A stretch of DNA of 64,000 bases from Rhodobacter sp. 24-YEA-8 (GCF_900105075.1 NZ_FNSK01000004.1:181386-245385), one strand, 5' to 3'. Counted from the stretch's first letter, positions 8,477 through 17,693 are shown. Program-made: numbers and translations. Notes: a model not told the origin generated them from the sequence alone.

Positions 8477-9345
8477 GCCCGACCCCTTTTTTCGAAACGC
8501 GGCAGCATGGCCGAGAAGTCACGACCCCGCCCGTTTTCTTCCTCGACGAATTGCCGGTAAAGCCCCGCCGCCAGCTGCCCCATCGGCGTATCGGCATCGG
8601 CGGCGGCGGCGGCCTCTTGCGACAGGAGCAGATCCTTGAGCATCAGTTCGGCGGCAAAACCCGGACTGTAGTTATTGTCGGCGGGGGACCGGGGGCCCAC
8701 ACCCGGCGCCGGGCAATAGGCGTTCAGTGACCAGCTGGAACCGGAAGAGGTGGAGGCCACATCGAACAGCCGCGCCCGGTCAAGCCCCAGCTTGTCGGCA
8801 AGGGCAAAGGCCTCGCAGGTGGCGATCATTGTCACGCCAAGGATCATATTGTTGCAAATCTTGGCGGCCTGGCCTGCGCCTGCCGTGCCGCAACGCACCG
8901 ATTTTTGCCCCATCACAGCGAAAAGCGGCTGCAGCGCGGCAAAATCCGCTGTCTCTCCGCCCGCCATGAAGGTCAGCGTACCCGCTGCCGCGCCTGCAAT
9001 GCCGCCTGAGACCGGGGCATCAAGGGCACCAAGCCCTGCCGCCGTCGCCGCTGCGGCCACCATACGGGCGCTTTCGACATCGACCGTCGAACAGTCACAG
9101 AATATTGCTCCTGGCCGCATGGCGGGGATCACCTCATCCGCGACCGCCCGCAGGATGGCACCATTTGGCAGCATGGTGATCACCACCTCTGCTCCGACGG
9201 CTGCGGCACCGGCACTTTCCGCCCGTCGGGCACCCTCGGGCAAGGGGGCGGCCGGGTCAAAGCCCCACAGCTCATGCCCCGCCCCAACGAGCCGCGCGGC
9301 CATGGGGCCGCCCATATTGCCAAGGCCGATGAAACCGATCTTCAT
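8473..9345 (-). CDS. mmsB: 3-hydroxyisobutyrate dehydrogenase
   Basis: 290 aa. N-terminal Rossmann motif G-F-I-G-L-G-N-M-G-G-P-M, substrate-binding loop D-A-P-V-S-G-G-I-A-G-A-A-A-G-T-L and a catalytic Lys in the K-I-C-N-N-M segment near residue 168, all as in the beta-hydroxyacid dehydrogenase family. It oxidises 3-hydroxyisobutyrate to methylmalonate semialdehyde with NAD+. Position between the hydrolase and hydratase genes (ATGA overlaps on both sides) makes the valine-pathway assignment strong. No methylmalonate-semialdehyde dehydrogenase gene is in the window. Confidence 0.9.
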   Translation of the reverse strand: MKIGFIGLGNMGGPMAARLVGAGHELWGFDPAAPLPEGARRAESAGAAAVGAEVVITMLPNGAILRAVADEVIPAMRPGAIFCDCSTVDVESARMVAAAATAAGLGALDAPVSGGIAGAAAGTLTFMAGGETADFAALQPLFAVMGQKSVRCGTAGAGQAAKICNNMILGVTMIATCEAFALADKLGLDRARLFDVASTSSGSSWSLNAYCPAPGVGPRSPADNNYSPGFAAELMLKDLLLSQEAAAAADADTPMGQLAAGLYRQFVEEENGRGRDFSAMLPRFEKRGRA

Positions 9346-10403
9346 GGGATCTCCTGTTGGATTGGGTCGGTGGACAGCACCAGATCGCCGCCGGGGGCGG
9401 GCAGGGACATTCGGTCCAGAAGCGCCTTCGGCACCGCGTCGGATGTGGGATAGCGCCAGCGGGGCTGGCGGTCGCGGTCTATCAGAGCGGCGCGAATGCC
9501 CTCGATGAATTCACCTTCGCGCACGGCCCGGCTGGTGACGCGATACTCAGTCCTGAGTGCAACCTTCAGTCCCCCGCCTGCCCGTGCCGCGCGGATTGTC
9601 TGCAGCGCAAGCAAGAGGGCAAGCGGCGCGCCGCGCCCGATGGTTTCCAGCGTGGCCCGGGCGAAATCGCTGTCTGATGCACGCAGCGCCGTCAGGATTT
9701 CGGGCAGATCGGGTGCGGCAAAAAGCGTGTCGATTTCCGCCTGCATCGCCATGAGGTCAGAGGCCGGGGCTGCGCCTGCGAAAGTGGCAACCGTCTCTGC
9801 CGCGCCGGTTTCGCAAAGCTGCGCGATCAGCGCGGGCAGCATCCCGGAGGGTACATAGTGATCGGCCAGCCCGGCCCAGAGGCAATCGGCCGCCGCCAGC
9901 CGTGCCCCTGTCAGACCGGCATATTCCCCTGTCCGCCCCGGCATCCGCGCCAGAAGATGACTGCCGCCTGCATCGGGGATCAGGCCGATCGCACATTCGG
10001 GCATGGCAAAGAGTGTCCGTTCTGTGACCACGCGCTGCGAGCCATGCGCCGAAAGACCGACGCCGCCGCCCATGACCACTCCATCCATCAGCGCCAGATA
10101 GGGTTTGGGGTAATCTGCGATCAGCGCATTCAGCCGGTATTCATCGCGCCAGAAAGCCTGCGCGCCGTCGTCTTCGCCCAGGATGCCCGCCTGATAGATC
10201 GAGACGATATCGCCTCCGGCACAAAAAGCTTTGTCCCCGGCCCCATCGATGATGACCAGCGCGATATCCGGCGCGCAAGCCCAGGTGCGAAGCGCCGTTT
10301 CGATCGAAAGGCACATGTCATGGCGCAGCGCATTCAGCGCTTCGGGCCGGTTCAGCGTGATGCGTCCGGCACGGCCTTCGCGCCGGATCAGAACCCCGGT
10401 CAT
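9342..10403 (-). CDS. 3-hydroxyisobutyryl-CoA hydrolase (enoyl-CoA hydratase/isomerase family)
   Basis: 353 aa, longer than ordinary crotonases, as expected for HIBCH. Crotonase core with N-R-P-E-A-L-N-A-L, A-F-C-A-G-G-D-I and G-G-G-V-G-L-S, plus the HIBCH-type C-terminal half containing E-G-I-R-A-A-L-I-D-R-D and a P-R-W segment. It hydrolyses 3-hydroxyisobutyryl-CoA, releasing the free acid for the next enzyme. It overlaps both neighbours by 4 bp. Confidence 0.88.
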   Translation of the reverse strand: MTGVLIRREGRAGRITLNRPEALNALRHDMCLSIETALRTWACAPDIALVIIDGAGDKAFCAGGDIVSIYQAGILGEDDGAQAFWRDEYRLNALIADYPKPYLALMDGVVMGGGVGLSAHGSQRVVTERTLFAMPECAIGLIPDAGGSHLLARMPGRTGEYAGLTGARLAAADCLWAGLADHYVPSGMLPALIAQLCETGAAETVATFAGAAPASDLMAMQAEIDTLFAAPDLPEILTALRASDSDFARATLETIGRGAPLALLLALQTIRAARAGGGLKVALRTEYRVTSRAVREGEFIEGIRAALIDRDRQPRWRYPTSDAVPKALLDRMSLPAPGGDLVLSTDPIQQEIP

Positions 10404-11539
10404 GCCGCAACCAGACTGCGGGCCACGATCAGGCGCATGATCTCATTCGTACCCTCAAGGATCTGGTGCACCCTGAGGTCACGCAGGATCTTTTCGATGC
10501 CGTAATCTGCCAGATAGCCGTAGCCCCCATGAAGTTGCAGGCATTGGTTCGCCACATCAAAGGCGGTGTCGGTGACGCTGAGTTTCGCCATAGCGCAGTG
10601 CTTGGTGGCATCGGGCGCATTCCGGTCCAGCAGCCAGGCTGCCTGACGCAGGAAGGTCCTGGCCGATTGCAGGCGGGTCTCCATTTCGGCCAGCCGGAAC
10701 TGCAATGCCTGAAAACGGTCCAGCGCCTGGCCGAAGGCCTCGCGTTCGGCCATATAGGCGAGCGTCGCGTCAAAGGCGGCCTGCGCGCCGCCAAGCGCGG
10801 TGGCGGCAATGTTCAGCCTTCCGCCATCCAGCCCGGCCATGGCCTGGGCAAAGCCGCCGCCTTCTTCCCCAAGAAGATCGCCCGCTTCGACCCGGACCGC
10901 ATCCAGATGGACGGCGCAGGTCGGTTGCGCGCGCCAGCCCATCTTGTCTTCGGGCGGACCAAAGGACAGGCCCGGCGCATCCGCCTCGACCACAAAGGCC
11001 GAAATGCCGCGCGGCCCCGCCGCGCCGCTGCGGGCCATGACAATATAGGCATCGGAATAGCCGCCCCCCGAAATGAAGGCCTTGCTGCCGGTGAGCCGCC
11101 AGCCGGTACCGTCGCGCTCGGCCCTTGTGCGCAGGGCCGCCGCATCCGAGCCCGAGCCGGGTTCTGTCAGGCAGTAAGAGAGCACCCGGTCCATGCGGCA
11201 GGCCTCGGGCAGGATGCGCGCCCGCAATGCGGGGCTGCCAAATCGGTCCACCATTGCGGCACACATATTATGGATCGACAGAAAGGCCGCGACCGAGGGG
11301 CAGGCCATGGCCAGCCCCTCGAAAACCAGAGTGGCGTCAAGCCGGGTGAGCCCGCTTCCGCCATGGTCCGGCCCGACACAAAGCCCCCCAAGCCCGAGTG
11401 CCGCGAGCTTTGGCCAAAGCGTGCGGGGGATGGTGCCCGCGGTTTCCCAGGCGCGGGCATGGGGGGCGATCTCGGCCGTGCCGAGGTCACGGGCCATGTC
11501 GAAAATCGCCTGTTGTTCTTCGCTTAAGGCGAAATCCAT
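10400..11539 (-). CDS. Acyl-CoA dehydrogenase, probably isobutyryl-CoA dehydrogenase
   Basis: 379 aa from the ATG at 11539 (M-D-F-A-L-S-E-E-Q), the normal family start; the longer open frame upstream is noncoding overlap with the E3 gene. FAD-binding segments L-T-E-P-G-S-G-S-D-A and Q-L-H-G-G-Y-G-Y-L are present, as is the C-terminal Q-I-L-E-G-T-N-E-I-M-R. Branched-chain acyl-CoA dehydrogenation (isobutyryl-CoA to methacrylyl-CoA) is inferred from operon position between the BCKDH genes and the hydrolase. It starts 10 bp after the E3 stop. Confidence 0.87.
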   Translation of the reverse strand: MDFALSEEQQAIFDMARDLGTAEIAPHARAWETAGTIPRTLWPKLAALGLGGLCVGPDHGGSGLTRLDATLVFEGLAMACPSVAAFLSIHNMCAAMVDRFGSPALRARILPEACRMDRVLSYCLTEPGSGSDAAALRTRAERDGTGWRLTGSKAFISGGGYSDAYIVMARSGAAGPRGISAFVVEADAPGLSFGPPEDKMGWRAQPTCAVHLDAVRVEAGDLLGEEGGGFAQAMAGLDGGRLNIAATALGGAQAAFDATLAYMAEREAFGQALDRFQALQFRLAEMETRLQSARTFLRQAAWLLDRNAPDATKHCAMAKLSVTDTAFDVANQCLQLHGGYGYLADYGIEKILRDLRVHQILEGTNEIMRLIVARSLVAA

Positions 11540-11549
11540 GTCGATATCC

Positions 11550-12932
11550 TCACAGATGCAAAGGCTGGCCGAGCGCGCGCAGGCCGGCCTCATGAAAGGC
11601 CTCGCCCCGGCTTGGATGGGCGTGGATGGTGGCGGCGATATCGGCAAGGGTTGCGCCCATCTCGATGGCAAGCGCGAATTCCCCGGCGAGTTCCGCCACG
11701 CCTGCGCCGGTTGCCTGGATGCCGAGGATCTCGCGGCCCTGCGGGTCGGCGATGACCCGGACAAAGCCGTCGGACTGTGCTTCGGTCAGGGCTTTGCCAT
11801 TGGCAGCAAAGGGGAAAATGGCGATTTTAACCGCGCCGCGCGCTGCGGCCTCTTCGGGCAAAAGCCCGACCGAGACGATTTCGGGATCGGTGAAGCAGAT
11901 CGCCGGCATGGCGCGGTGATCGGTCGGATGACGTTCGCCTGCGATCAGGCGGGCAACCCTTTCGCCCTGCGCCATGGCGCGATGCGCCAGCATCGGGTTG
12001 CCGGTCACATCCCCGATGGCAAAGACGCCTGCCATCGAGGTGCGGCAATCGGCATCGACCCGGATGAAATCCCCGTCACGGGCCAGATCAAGCCCGGGGA
12101 TCCCGGCCTCGCGGCTGCGCGGACGTCTGCCGATGGTGACCAGCACCTTTTCTGCAGTGACTTCACGCGGCCCGCTGCCATCGGTCAGGTGCAGAACACC
12201 GTCGGCATGGGATCCGGCGCGGGCCCCGGTCAGCACGGTAACGCCCAGCCGGTCCAGCGCGGCATGCAGCGGCGCCGTCAGATCCCGGTCCCAGACCGGC
12301 AGGAGGCGCGGCCCCGCCTCGGCCACAGTGACCTGCACGCCCAGCTTTGCGAAAGCCATGCCGAGTTCCAGCCCGATATAGCCGCCCCCAACCACCGCCA
12401 GACTTGCGGGCAGGCTGGTCAGGGCAAGCGCCGCGGCTGAAGAGAGGATGGCGCCGCCAAAGGGCAGGGCGGCCAGTTCAGCCGGCGCAGAACCAGTGGC
12501 AATGACCAGGGTTTCCGCCCTGATCTGCAACATGCCATCTGGCGTTGTCACCACTGCCGTTTTGCCGTCGCGCAGTTCGGCATGGCCGGTCACCAGCCTG
12601 ACCTTTGCCTTGCGCAACAGCGTGACCACCCCCTGGGAAAGCTGGCGCACCACACCGTCTTTCCATTCAAGCGCCTCACCCATATCGAAAGCGGCACCTG
12701 TCGCGCTCAGCCCGGCAAAGCTCCGGCGTGACAGGCTTTTGATCCGATGGAACTCTCCCGCGACATGGATCAGCGCCTTTGACGGGATGCAGCCGATATT
12801 GAGGCAGGTCCCCCCTGCCGCAGCTTCTTCGACCAGCACCGTATCGATGCCCAGCTGCGCGGCGCGCAACGCGCAGACATAACCGCCGGGCCCACCGCCG
12901 ATGATCAGCAGCCGACAGGTGATTTCGTTCAT
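11550..12932 (-). CDS. lpdV: Dihydrolipoyl dehydrogenase (E3) of the branched-chain keto acid dehydrogenase
   Basis: 460 aa. FAD motif G-G-G-P-G-G-Y-V near residue 12, redox-active disulfide G-T-C-L-N-I-G-C (Cys43/Cys48), NAD-binding V-V-G-G-G-Y-I-G-L-E and the C-terminal H-P-S-R-G-E segment carrying the catalytic His-Glu dyad (about 439/444). It reoxidises the lipoyl group of E2 and passes electrons to NAD+. ATGA overlap with the E2 gene. A complex-specific E3 in the bkd operon is known in pseudomonads and other bacteria. Confidence 0.92.
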   Translation of the reverse strand: MNEITCRLLIIGGGPGGYVCALRAAQLGIDTVLVEEAAAGGTCLNIGCIPSKALIHVAGEFHRIKSLSRRSFAGLSATGAAFDMGEALEWKDGVVRQLSQGVVTLLRKAKVRLVTGHAELRDGKTAVVTTPDGMLQIRAETLVIATGSAPAELAALPFGGAILSSAAALALTSLPASLAVVGGGYIGLELGMAFAKLGVQVTVAEAGPRLLPVWDRDLTAPLHAALDRLGVTVLTGARAGSHADGVLHLTDGSGPREVTAEKVLVTIGRRPRSREAGIPGLDLARDGDFIRVDADCRTSMAGVFAIGDVTGNPMLAHRAMAQGERVARLIAGERHPTDHRAMPAICFTDPEIVSVGLLPEEAAARGAVKIAIFPFAANGKALTEAQSDGFVRVIADPQGREILGIQATGAGVAELAGEFALAIEMGATLADIAATIHAHPSRGEAFHEAGLRALGQPLHL

Positions 12933-14203
12933 CTCATGGCCTCAAGAAACAAAAGAGCGGGGGTTTCCAGCAGCTCTTTCAGGTGCTGCACGAAAAGCGC
13001 GGCATCATGGCCGTCGATGATGCGGTGATCGAAGCTGCATGAGATATTCATCATCCGGCGTGGCTCGAAACCCGATCCGTTCCAGAAGGGGCGGATCGCC
13101 ATACGGTTGACGCCGATAATGGCAACTTCGGGCGCATTCAGGATCGGCGTCGTTGCGATGGCCCCAAGGGCACCCAGCGAGCTGATGGTGATGCTTGAGC
13201 CGGAAAGTTCTTCGCGGCTGGCGCGGCCATCGCGGGCGGCCTCTGCCAGACGGGCGATTTCTGACGCGATCCCGGTCAGATCAAGCGTTTCGGCATGGCG
13301 CAGAACCGGCACCACCAGCCCCGCTTCGGTCTGGGTTGCAATGCCCGCATGAAGCCCGCCGAAACGGCGCAGGATGCCTTCATCGGCCAGATGATGCGCG
13401 TTCATCACCGGCTGATCGGCGACCGCAATCACCAGCGCGCGGATGAGAAAGGGCAGAAGCGTCAGCTTCGCCACGCCGGGTCTGTTCTTTGCCCTAGTGT
13501 TGAGGCTCTGGCGCAGGGTCTCAAGCGCCGAGACATCGATCTCTTCGATGATGGTGATATGGGGGATGCGGTTTGCCTCCTCCATCCGCTGCGAGATGCG
13601 TCGGCGCAGCCCGATCACCCGGCTTTCCGTGACCGAGAGATCCGGGCGTGGCCCGTGCCGGCTTGCGAAAGGATCGAACCGCTCGATATCCTCGCGCAGG
13701 ATGCGGCCTTCGGGACCGGAGCCGGTGAGAAGCCGCAGGTCGATGCCGCGTTCGCGCGCGAAGGCCCGCACCGAAGGCGCGGCGAGGACAGCGCCCGTCG
13801 CAGGCTGCGCTGCCTTTGCCGGAATGGCGACAGGTTTCACCGGATCAGATGCCTGGACCACGGATGCGACTGTGGCGGAAGTGTCTGCCACAGGGGCGAC
13901 GGTTTCCGGGGCAAGCGGGTCAGAGGACAGGAGATCCGCGGGCAGGGGGGCGCTGCCAGGCCCATCTACCTCAAGCCGTATCAGTTCGGCCCCGACAGCA
14001 AGGATCGTGCCGGTCTCGGCCGCAAGCGCTATCACCCGCCCCGCCACCGGCGAGGGGATCTCGACCGTGGCCTTGTCGGTCATTACGGCAGCGACCGGCT
14101 GATCCTCGGCCACCAGGTCACCGGGCGAAACCAGCCATTCGGCGATTTCGGTTTCAGCGATGCCTTCGCCGATATCGGGGACACGGATGCTGTGAATGCC
14201 CAT
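12929..14203 (-). CDS. bkdB: Branched-chain alpha-keto acid dehydrogenase E2, lipoamide acyltransferase
   Basis: 424 aa from the ATG at 14203, which overlaps the E1beta stop by one base (TGATG). One lipoyl domain (residues 1-80, lipoylated Lys44 in T-D-K-A-T), a proline/alanine linker, the peripheral-subunit-binding domain (about 142-175, S-V-R-A-F-A-R-E-R-G-I-D-L) and the acyltransferase domain ending with D-H-R-I-I-D-G (catalytic His393). A start 22 codons upstream is open but would encode residues unlike the family before the lipoyl domain. Confidence 0.92.
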   Translation of the reverse strand: MGIHSIRVPDIGEGIAETEIAEWLVSPGDLVAEDQPVAAVMTDKATVEIPSPVAGRVIALAAETGTILAVGAELIRLEVDGPGSAPLPADLLSSDPLAPETVAPVADTSATVASVVQASDPVKPVAIPAKAAQPATGAVLAAPSVRAFARERGIDLRLLTGSGPEGRILREDIERFDPFASRHGPRPDLSVTESRVIGLRRRISQRMEEANRIPHITIIEEIDVSALETLRQSLNTRAKNRPGVAKLTLLPFLIRALVIAVADQPVMNAHHLADEGILRRFGGLHAGIATQTEAGLVVPVLRHAETLDLTGIASEIARLAEAARDGRASREELSGSSITISSLGALGAIATTPILNAPEVAIIGVNRMAIRPFWNGSGFEPRRMMNISCSFDHRIIDGHDAALFVQHLKELLETPALLFLEAMR

Positions 14204-15255
14204 CAGCCTTGCTCCATCACGCGGCGACAGGCCGCGGCCACCCGCGCCGGTCCGGGAAAGTAATCCCATTCATTGGTATGGGGATAAGGCGTATCCCAGC
14301 CCGCCACCCGTTCGACCGGGGCTTCGAGATGCCAGAAACATTCCGCCTGGATCAGCGCCGCCAGCTCGGCCCCGAAACCCGAGGTCAGGGTGGCCTCGTG
14401 CAGGACAAGGCAGCGCCGGGTCTTGCGCACCGATGCCGTGATGGTTTCCAGATCCAGCGGCAGCAGGCTGCGCAGGTCGATCACCTCGGCATCGATCCCG
14501 GCCTCAGCCACCGCAGCAAGTGCGACATGGACCATGGTCCCATAGGTCAGGACACTGAGCGCCCGGCCTTCGCGGCGGATAGCGGCCTGACCAAGCGGCA
14601 CGTGGTAGCGCCCCTGCGGCACCTCGCCCAGCGGATGCCTGCGCCAGGGCGTGACGGGGCGGTCGTGATACCCGTCAAACGGGCCATTATAGAGCCGTTT
14701 CGGCTCCAGAAAGATCACCGGATCGGGATCGTCGATCGCGCTGAGCAAAAGCCCCTTTGCGTCAAAGGGGTTCGAGGGCATCACGGTTTTCAGCCCGGTG
14801 ACATGGGTGAACAGTGCCTCGGGGCTTTGGCTATGGGTCTGAGCCCCGAAAATGCCGCCACCGGTCGGCATCCGCACCACCATCGGGCAGGTGAATTCCC
14901 CCGCCGTGCGATAGCGCAGCCGCGCCGCCTCGGATACGATCTGATCATAGGCGGGGTACATGTAATCGGCGAACTGGATCTCGACCACCGGTTTGCGGCC
15001 ATAGCTGGCCATGCCGATGGCGGCCCCGACAATGCCCAGCTCGGAAATCGGAGTGTCGAAACAGCGGTCGGTGCCATGGCGCGCCTGAAGCCCGGCAGTG
15101 CAGCGGAACACGCCACCGAAATAGCCGACATCCTCGCCAAAGACGGTGACAGCGGGATCATCGGTCAAAGCCACATCCAGCGCATCGCGGATCGCTTCGA
15201 TCATTGTCATGGTCGTGGTCTTTGCAGCCGGGGGTGGGGAAAGGGTGGCTGTCAT
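14203..15255 (-). CDS. bkdA2: Branched-chain alpha-keto acid dehydrogenase E1 beta subunit
   Basis: 350 aa. Transketolase-like pyrimidine-binding domain with E-D-V-G-Y-F-G-G-V-F-R near residue 40 and the H-S-Q-S-P-E loop near 150, followed by the transketolase C-terminal domain. The first 12 residues are an extra Pro/Ala-rich lead-in before the family start. It pairs with E1alpha, 3 bp upstream, to decarboxylate keto acids of valine, leucine and isoleucine using thiamine diphosphate. Confidence 0.92.
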   Translation of the reverse strand: MTATLSPPPAAKTTTMTMIEAIRDALDVALTDDPAVTVFGEDVGYFGGVFRCTAGLQARHGTDRCFDTPISELGIVGAAIGMASYGRKPVVEIQFADYMYPAYDQIVSEAARLRYRTAGEFTCPMVVRMPTGGGIFGAQTHSQSPEALFTHVTGLKTVMPSNPFDAKGLLLSAIDDPDPVIFLEPKRLYNGPFDGYHDRPVTPWRRHPLGEVPQGRYHVPLGQAAIRREGRALSVLTYGTMVHVALAAVAEAGIDAEVIDLRSLLPLDLETITASVRKTRRCLVLHEATLTSGFGAELAALIQAECFWHLEAPVERVAGWDTPYPHTNEWDYFPGPARVAAACRRVMEQG

Positions 15256-15258
15256 GGC

Positions 15259-16506
15259 TCAGAACCCCGCCTGCTGGCGCTGCCGCCGCAGATGCGGCGG
15301 CATTTCGGCATAGACATCCTGGAACATCTCTGCCGGGCTGGGCCGATTGCCGGAATGCAGGGTGCCAATCGCTTCGGCCTCTTTCTGTGCGGCGATGACT
15401 TCGGCCAGGATTTCTGCCTCGGCCTGGGTATGGCGTTCCTCTGACCACAGGCCTTTGGCGATGAGATGCCGTTTCAGCCGGGCGACCGGATCACCAAGCG
15501 GCCAGCAGTCGCCTTCATCCGTGGGGCGGTAGGCCGATGGGTCATCCGAGGTGGAATGCCCCGCTGCGCGATAGGTGACATATTCGATCACGGTCGCACC
15601 CAGATTGGCGCGGGCGCGCCCGGCTGCCCAATGCGCTGCTGCCAGCACCGCCAGATAATCGTTGCCATCGACCCGCAGCGCGGGCAGCCCAAAGCCGTGA
15701 CCGCGCGCCGCAAACGTATCTGCATCGCCGCGCGCCACACCCTGCCAGGTCGAAATCGCCCATTGATTGTTCACGATATTGAGGATCACCGGCGCCCGAT
15801 AGCCCGAGGCAAAGACCAGTGCGGCATGGAAATCGCTTTCCGCGGTAGAACCGTCGCCGATCCAGGCGGCTGCGATCTTGTCGTCCCCCGACAGCGCCGA
15901 TCCCATCGCCCAGCCCACGGCCTGGATATATTGCGTGCCAAGATTGCCGGAGATCGAGAAAAAGCCGTGCGCCTTCGAGGAATAGAACACCGGCAGCTGG
16001 CGTCCGCGCACCGGGTCGCCGTCATTGCCATAGACCTGGCACATCATGGTTCTGACCGGATAATCGCCTGCAATCAGCAATCCGGCCTGGCGATAGGTGG
16101 GGAAATTCATGTCGCCCGGCCGCAATGCGCGCTGAAAGGCACAGGACACCGCCTCTTCGCCGAGATGCTGCATGTAAAAGCTGGTCTTTTGCTGGCGCTG
16201 CGCCAGCAGCATCCTTGCATCATAGGCGCGCAGCTTCAGCATATCGCGCAGCCCCGCCAGCAGGGTTACATCGTCACAGGGCAGGGCATCGGCCCAGGGG
16301 CCGACTGCATTCCCGTCATCATCCAGCACCCGGATCAGGCCAAAAGCCAGATCGCGCATATCGCTTGCCGGGCTGTCGGAAGGGGGGCGTCGCGTCTCGC
16401 CGGCCCCGGGCACCACAAAGCCCGAGAAATCCGGTGCGGCGCCCGGGCGCACGGGAGGGGCCGCGAATTTCAGCTGCAGCGGCATTGATGCCCCGGCGCG
16501 GGTCAT
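15259..16506 (-). CDS. bkdA1: Branched-chain alpha-keto acid dehydrogenase E1 alpha subunit
   Basis: 415 aa. Thiamine diphosphate motif G-D-G-S (217-220) through N-N (246-247), typical of E1alpha; the phosphorylation-loop-like stretch Y-R-A-A-G-H-S-T-S-D-D-P is present. The N-terminal tail of about 45 residues matches the longer BCKDH-type E1alpha rather than pyruvate dehydrogenase. Its start overlaps the stop of the small upstream gene by 4 bp. Confidence 0.92.
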   Translation of the reverse strand: MTRAGASMPLQLKFAAPPVRPGAAPDFSGFVVPGAGETRRPPSDSPASDMRDLAFGLIRVLDDDGNAVGPWADALPCDDVTLLAGLRDMLKLRAYDARMLLAQRQQKTSFYMQHLGEEAVSCAFQRALRPGDMNFPTYRQAGLLIAGDYPVRTMMCQVYGNDGDPVRGRQLPVFYSSKAHGFFSISGNLGTQYIQAVGWAMGSALSGDDKIAAAWIGDGSTAESDFHAALVFASGYRAPVILNIVNNQWAISTWQGVARGDADTFAARGHGFGLPALRVDGNDYLAVLAAAHWAAGRARANLGATVIEYVTYRAAGHSTSDDPSAYRPTDEGDCWPLGDPVARLKRHLIAKGLWSEERHTQAEAEILAEVIAAQKEAEAIGTLHSGNRPSPAEMFQDVYAEMPPHLRRQRQQAGF

Positions 16507-16775
16507 GCCAGGCCTCCCCGATCTGCAAGCCCGGCTTCGCCTTGCGCATCCGCTCCGCCCGTCAGAACCGAGACGCCGGGCATCCGGCGCAGCCGTTCCA
16601 GATAGGTTTCCGGCGAAATGGTGCCCCCGGCGAAAAAGCCGATGCGGACCTGACTTGCCGCCCCGTTCCCGGTGACCTCAAGCCTCCCGAAGCCAAGCCC
16701 GGCCCGTGCCAGCTCGTCCAGCGCACGGGGCACATGATCGAGCGGTGTTTCTGTCGCGAAACTGGCAAAGTACAT
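16503..16775 (-). CDS. Small protein of unknown function leading the bkd operon (ACT-like fold possible)
   Basis: 90 aa. I do not recognise a named family. The predicted pattern (short strand MYFASFAT, helix with D-H-V-P-R-A-L-D-E-L-A-R-A, strand F-G-R-L-E-V-T-G, strand Q-V-R-I-G-F-F-A, helix P-E-T-Y-L-E-R-L-R-R-M, strand V-S-V-L) is beta-alpha-beta-beta-alpha-beta, the layout of ACT/RAM domains. Support for being real: ATGA overlap with bkdA1, coding-like codon use, and it is the first frame after the operon promoter. An effector-binding role for the complex or for regulation is only a guess. Confidence 0.65.
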   Translation of the reverse strand: MYFASFATETPLDHVPRALDELARAGLGFGRLEVTGNGAASQVRIGFFAGGTISPETYLERLRRMPGVSVLTGGADAQGEAGLADRGGLA

Positions 16776-16880
16776 GCTTTTCCCCCCCCTGGCCCAGCCC
16801 TCGCAACAAGGCGTCTGTTGCGACGGATCGGCGGGCCTCCCGGTGAAAGGGTAGCGGCGGGTCAGAAAAATATCCTTTCG

Positions 16881-16913
16881 ATCTTCTATGATTTATGTAA
16901 AAATACAGAAGAT
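16881..16913 (+). promoter_or_regulatory. Imperfect palindrome between the bkd operon and its Lrp-type regulator
   Basis: ATCTTCT (16881-16887) and AGAAGAT (16907-16913) form a perfect 7-bp inverted repeat around an AT-rich 19-bp centre, ending 19 bp before the regulator ATG. Size, AT-rich centre and location between divergent genes fit an Lrp/AsnC-family autoregulatory and activation site. Confidence 0.55.
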
Positions 16914-16932
16914 ACTTTTGCGCAGGTGTAAT

Positions 16933-17415
16933 ATGTCAGCAGATAGTTCTGACAGGGGATTGGATGCGATTGACCGGCGCATTCTGCTGGAACTCAGCCG
17001 CGATGGCAGGCTGACCAACAGTCAGCTGGCGGAAAAGGTGGGACTTTCGGCCAGCCCCTGCTGGCAGCGCACGCGCCGGCTGGAAACAGAAGGCTATATC
17101 CGCGGTTATACGGCGACCATTGACCGGGCGCGGCTTGGAGTGCCCGACACGGTTTTGATCGAGGTCACGCTGGATCGGCATGACGATGCAGTATTGGAGA
17201 ATTTCGGCCGCCAGATGGCCGGCATGCCCGAGGTGCTGGAGGTCTGGCTGGTCACCGGAGAATACGACTACATGATCCGGGTCGCGGTAAATGGCACGCG
17301 CGGCTATGAGGAATTTCTGCGCAAACGGCTATACCGTGTCCCAGGGATCCGACATTCCCGGTCAAGTTTTGCGCTGCGCTGCCTGAAGGAAGGCGGCACG
17401 CCCGTAATCATATGA
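16933..17415 (+). CDS. bkdR: Lrp/AsnC-family transcriptional regulator (BkdR type)
   Basis: 160 aa from the ATG at 16933. An upstream in-frame ATG (16888) would add 15 residues that overlap the palindrome and do not resemble the family. N-terminal winged HTH (residues 10-60: L-D-A-I-D-R-R-I-L-L-E-L then N-S-Q-L-A-E-K-V-G-L-S) and a C-terminal RAM/ACT domain (70-150). It is divergent from the branched-chain keto acid operon, as bkdR is in pseudomonads, so activation of that operon by branched-chain amino acids is the likely role. Confidence 0.85.
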   Translation: MSADSSDRGLDAIDRRILLELSRDGRLTNSQLAEKVGLSASPCWQRTRRLETEGYIRGYTATIDRARLGVPDTVLIEVTLDRHDDAVLENFGRQMAGMPEVLEVWLVTGEYDYMIRVAVNGTRGYEEFLRKRLYRVPGIRHSRSSFALRCLKEGGTPVII

Positions 17416-17480
17416 TGCGGCCAGGGTAAGGCGCGCGTTCTCTTTGTGATTTCGGCGGTTCAGCCTCGCGTTTGATGCCG

Positions 17481-17500
17481 AAACCGGGCTGCCCGGTTTT
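17481..17500 (+). terminator. Terminator-like hairpin after the Lrp-type regulator
   Basis: AAACCGGG (17481-17488), a 3-nt loop and CCCGGTTTT (17492-17500): an 8-bp GC-rich stem whose A-tract pairs with the trailing Ts. It sits 65 bp after the regulator stop. The remaining bases up to 17693 show nothing recognisable. Confidence 0.6.
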
Positions 17501-17693
17501 GGGTCAGAACCCATTGATCATGCGCTTTGAGAATCCTCCAGGCTCCGCAAGGAGACCGGTGAATGAGCAGGCTGTTATGACGGACAAGCTGCACAGCTGC
17601 GATGTCGCTGCTCGGAAGCTGTGCCCCGCTGCGGATCCCCGCCAACGGAATCCCTTTTGTCAACAGGACCTCACAGTCTGAACTGACTGGCCA

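Noticed and set aside
11193..12440. 415-codon plus-strand frame across the acyl-CoA dehydrogenase and E3 genes
   Set aside because: Antisense to two well-defined enzymes; low-complexity basic composition.
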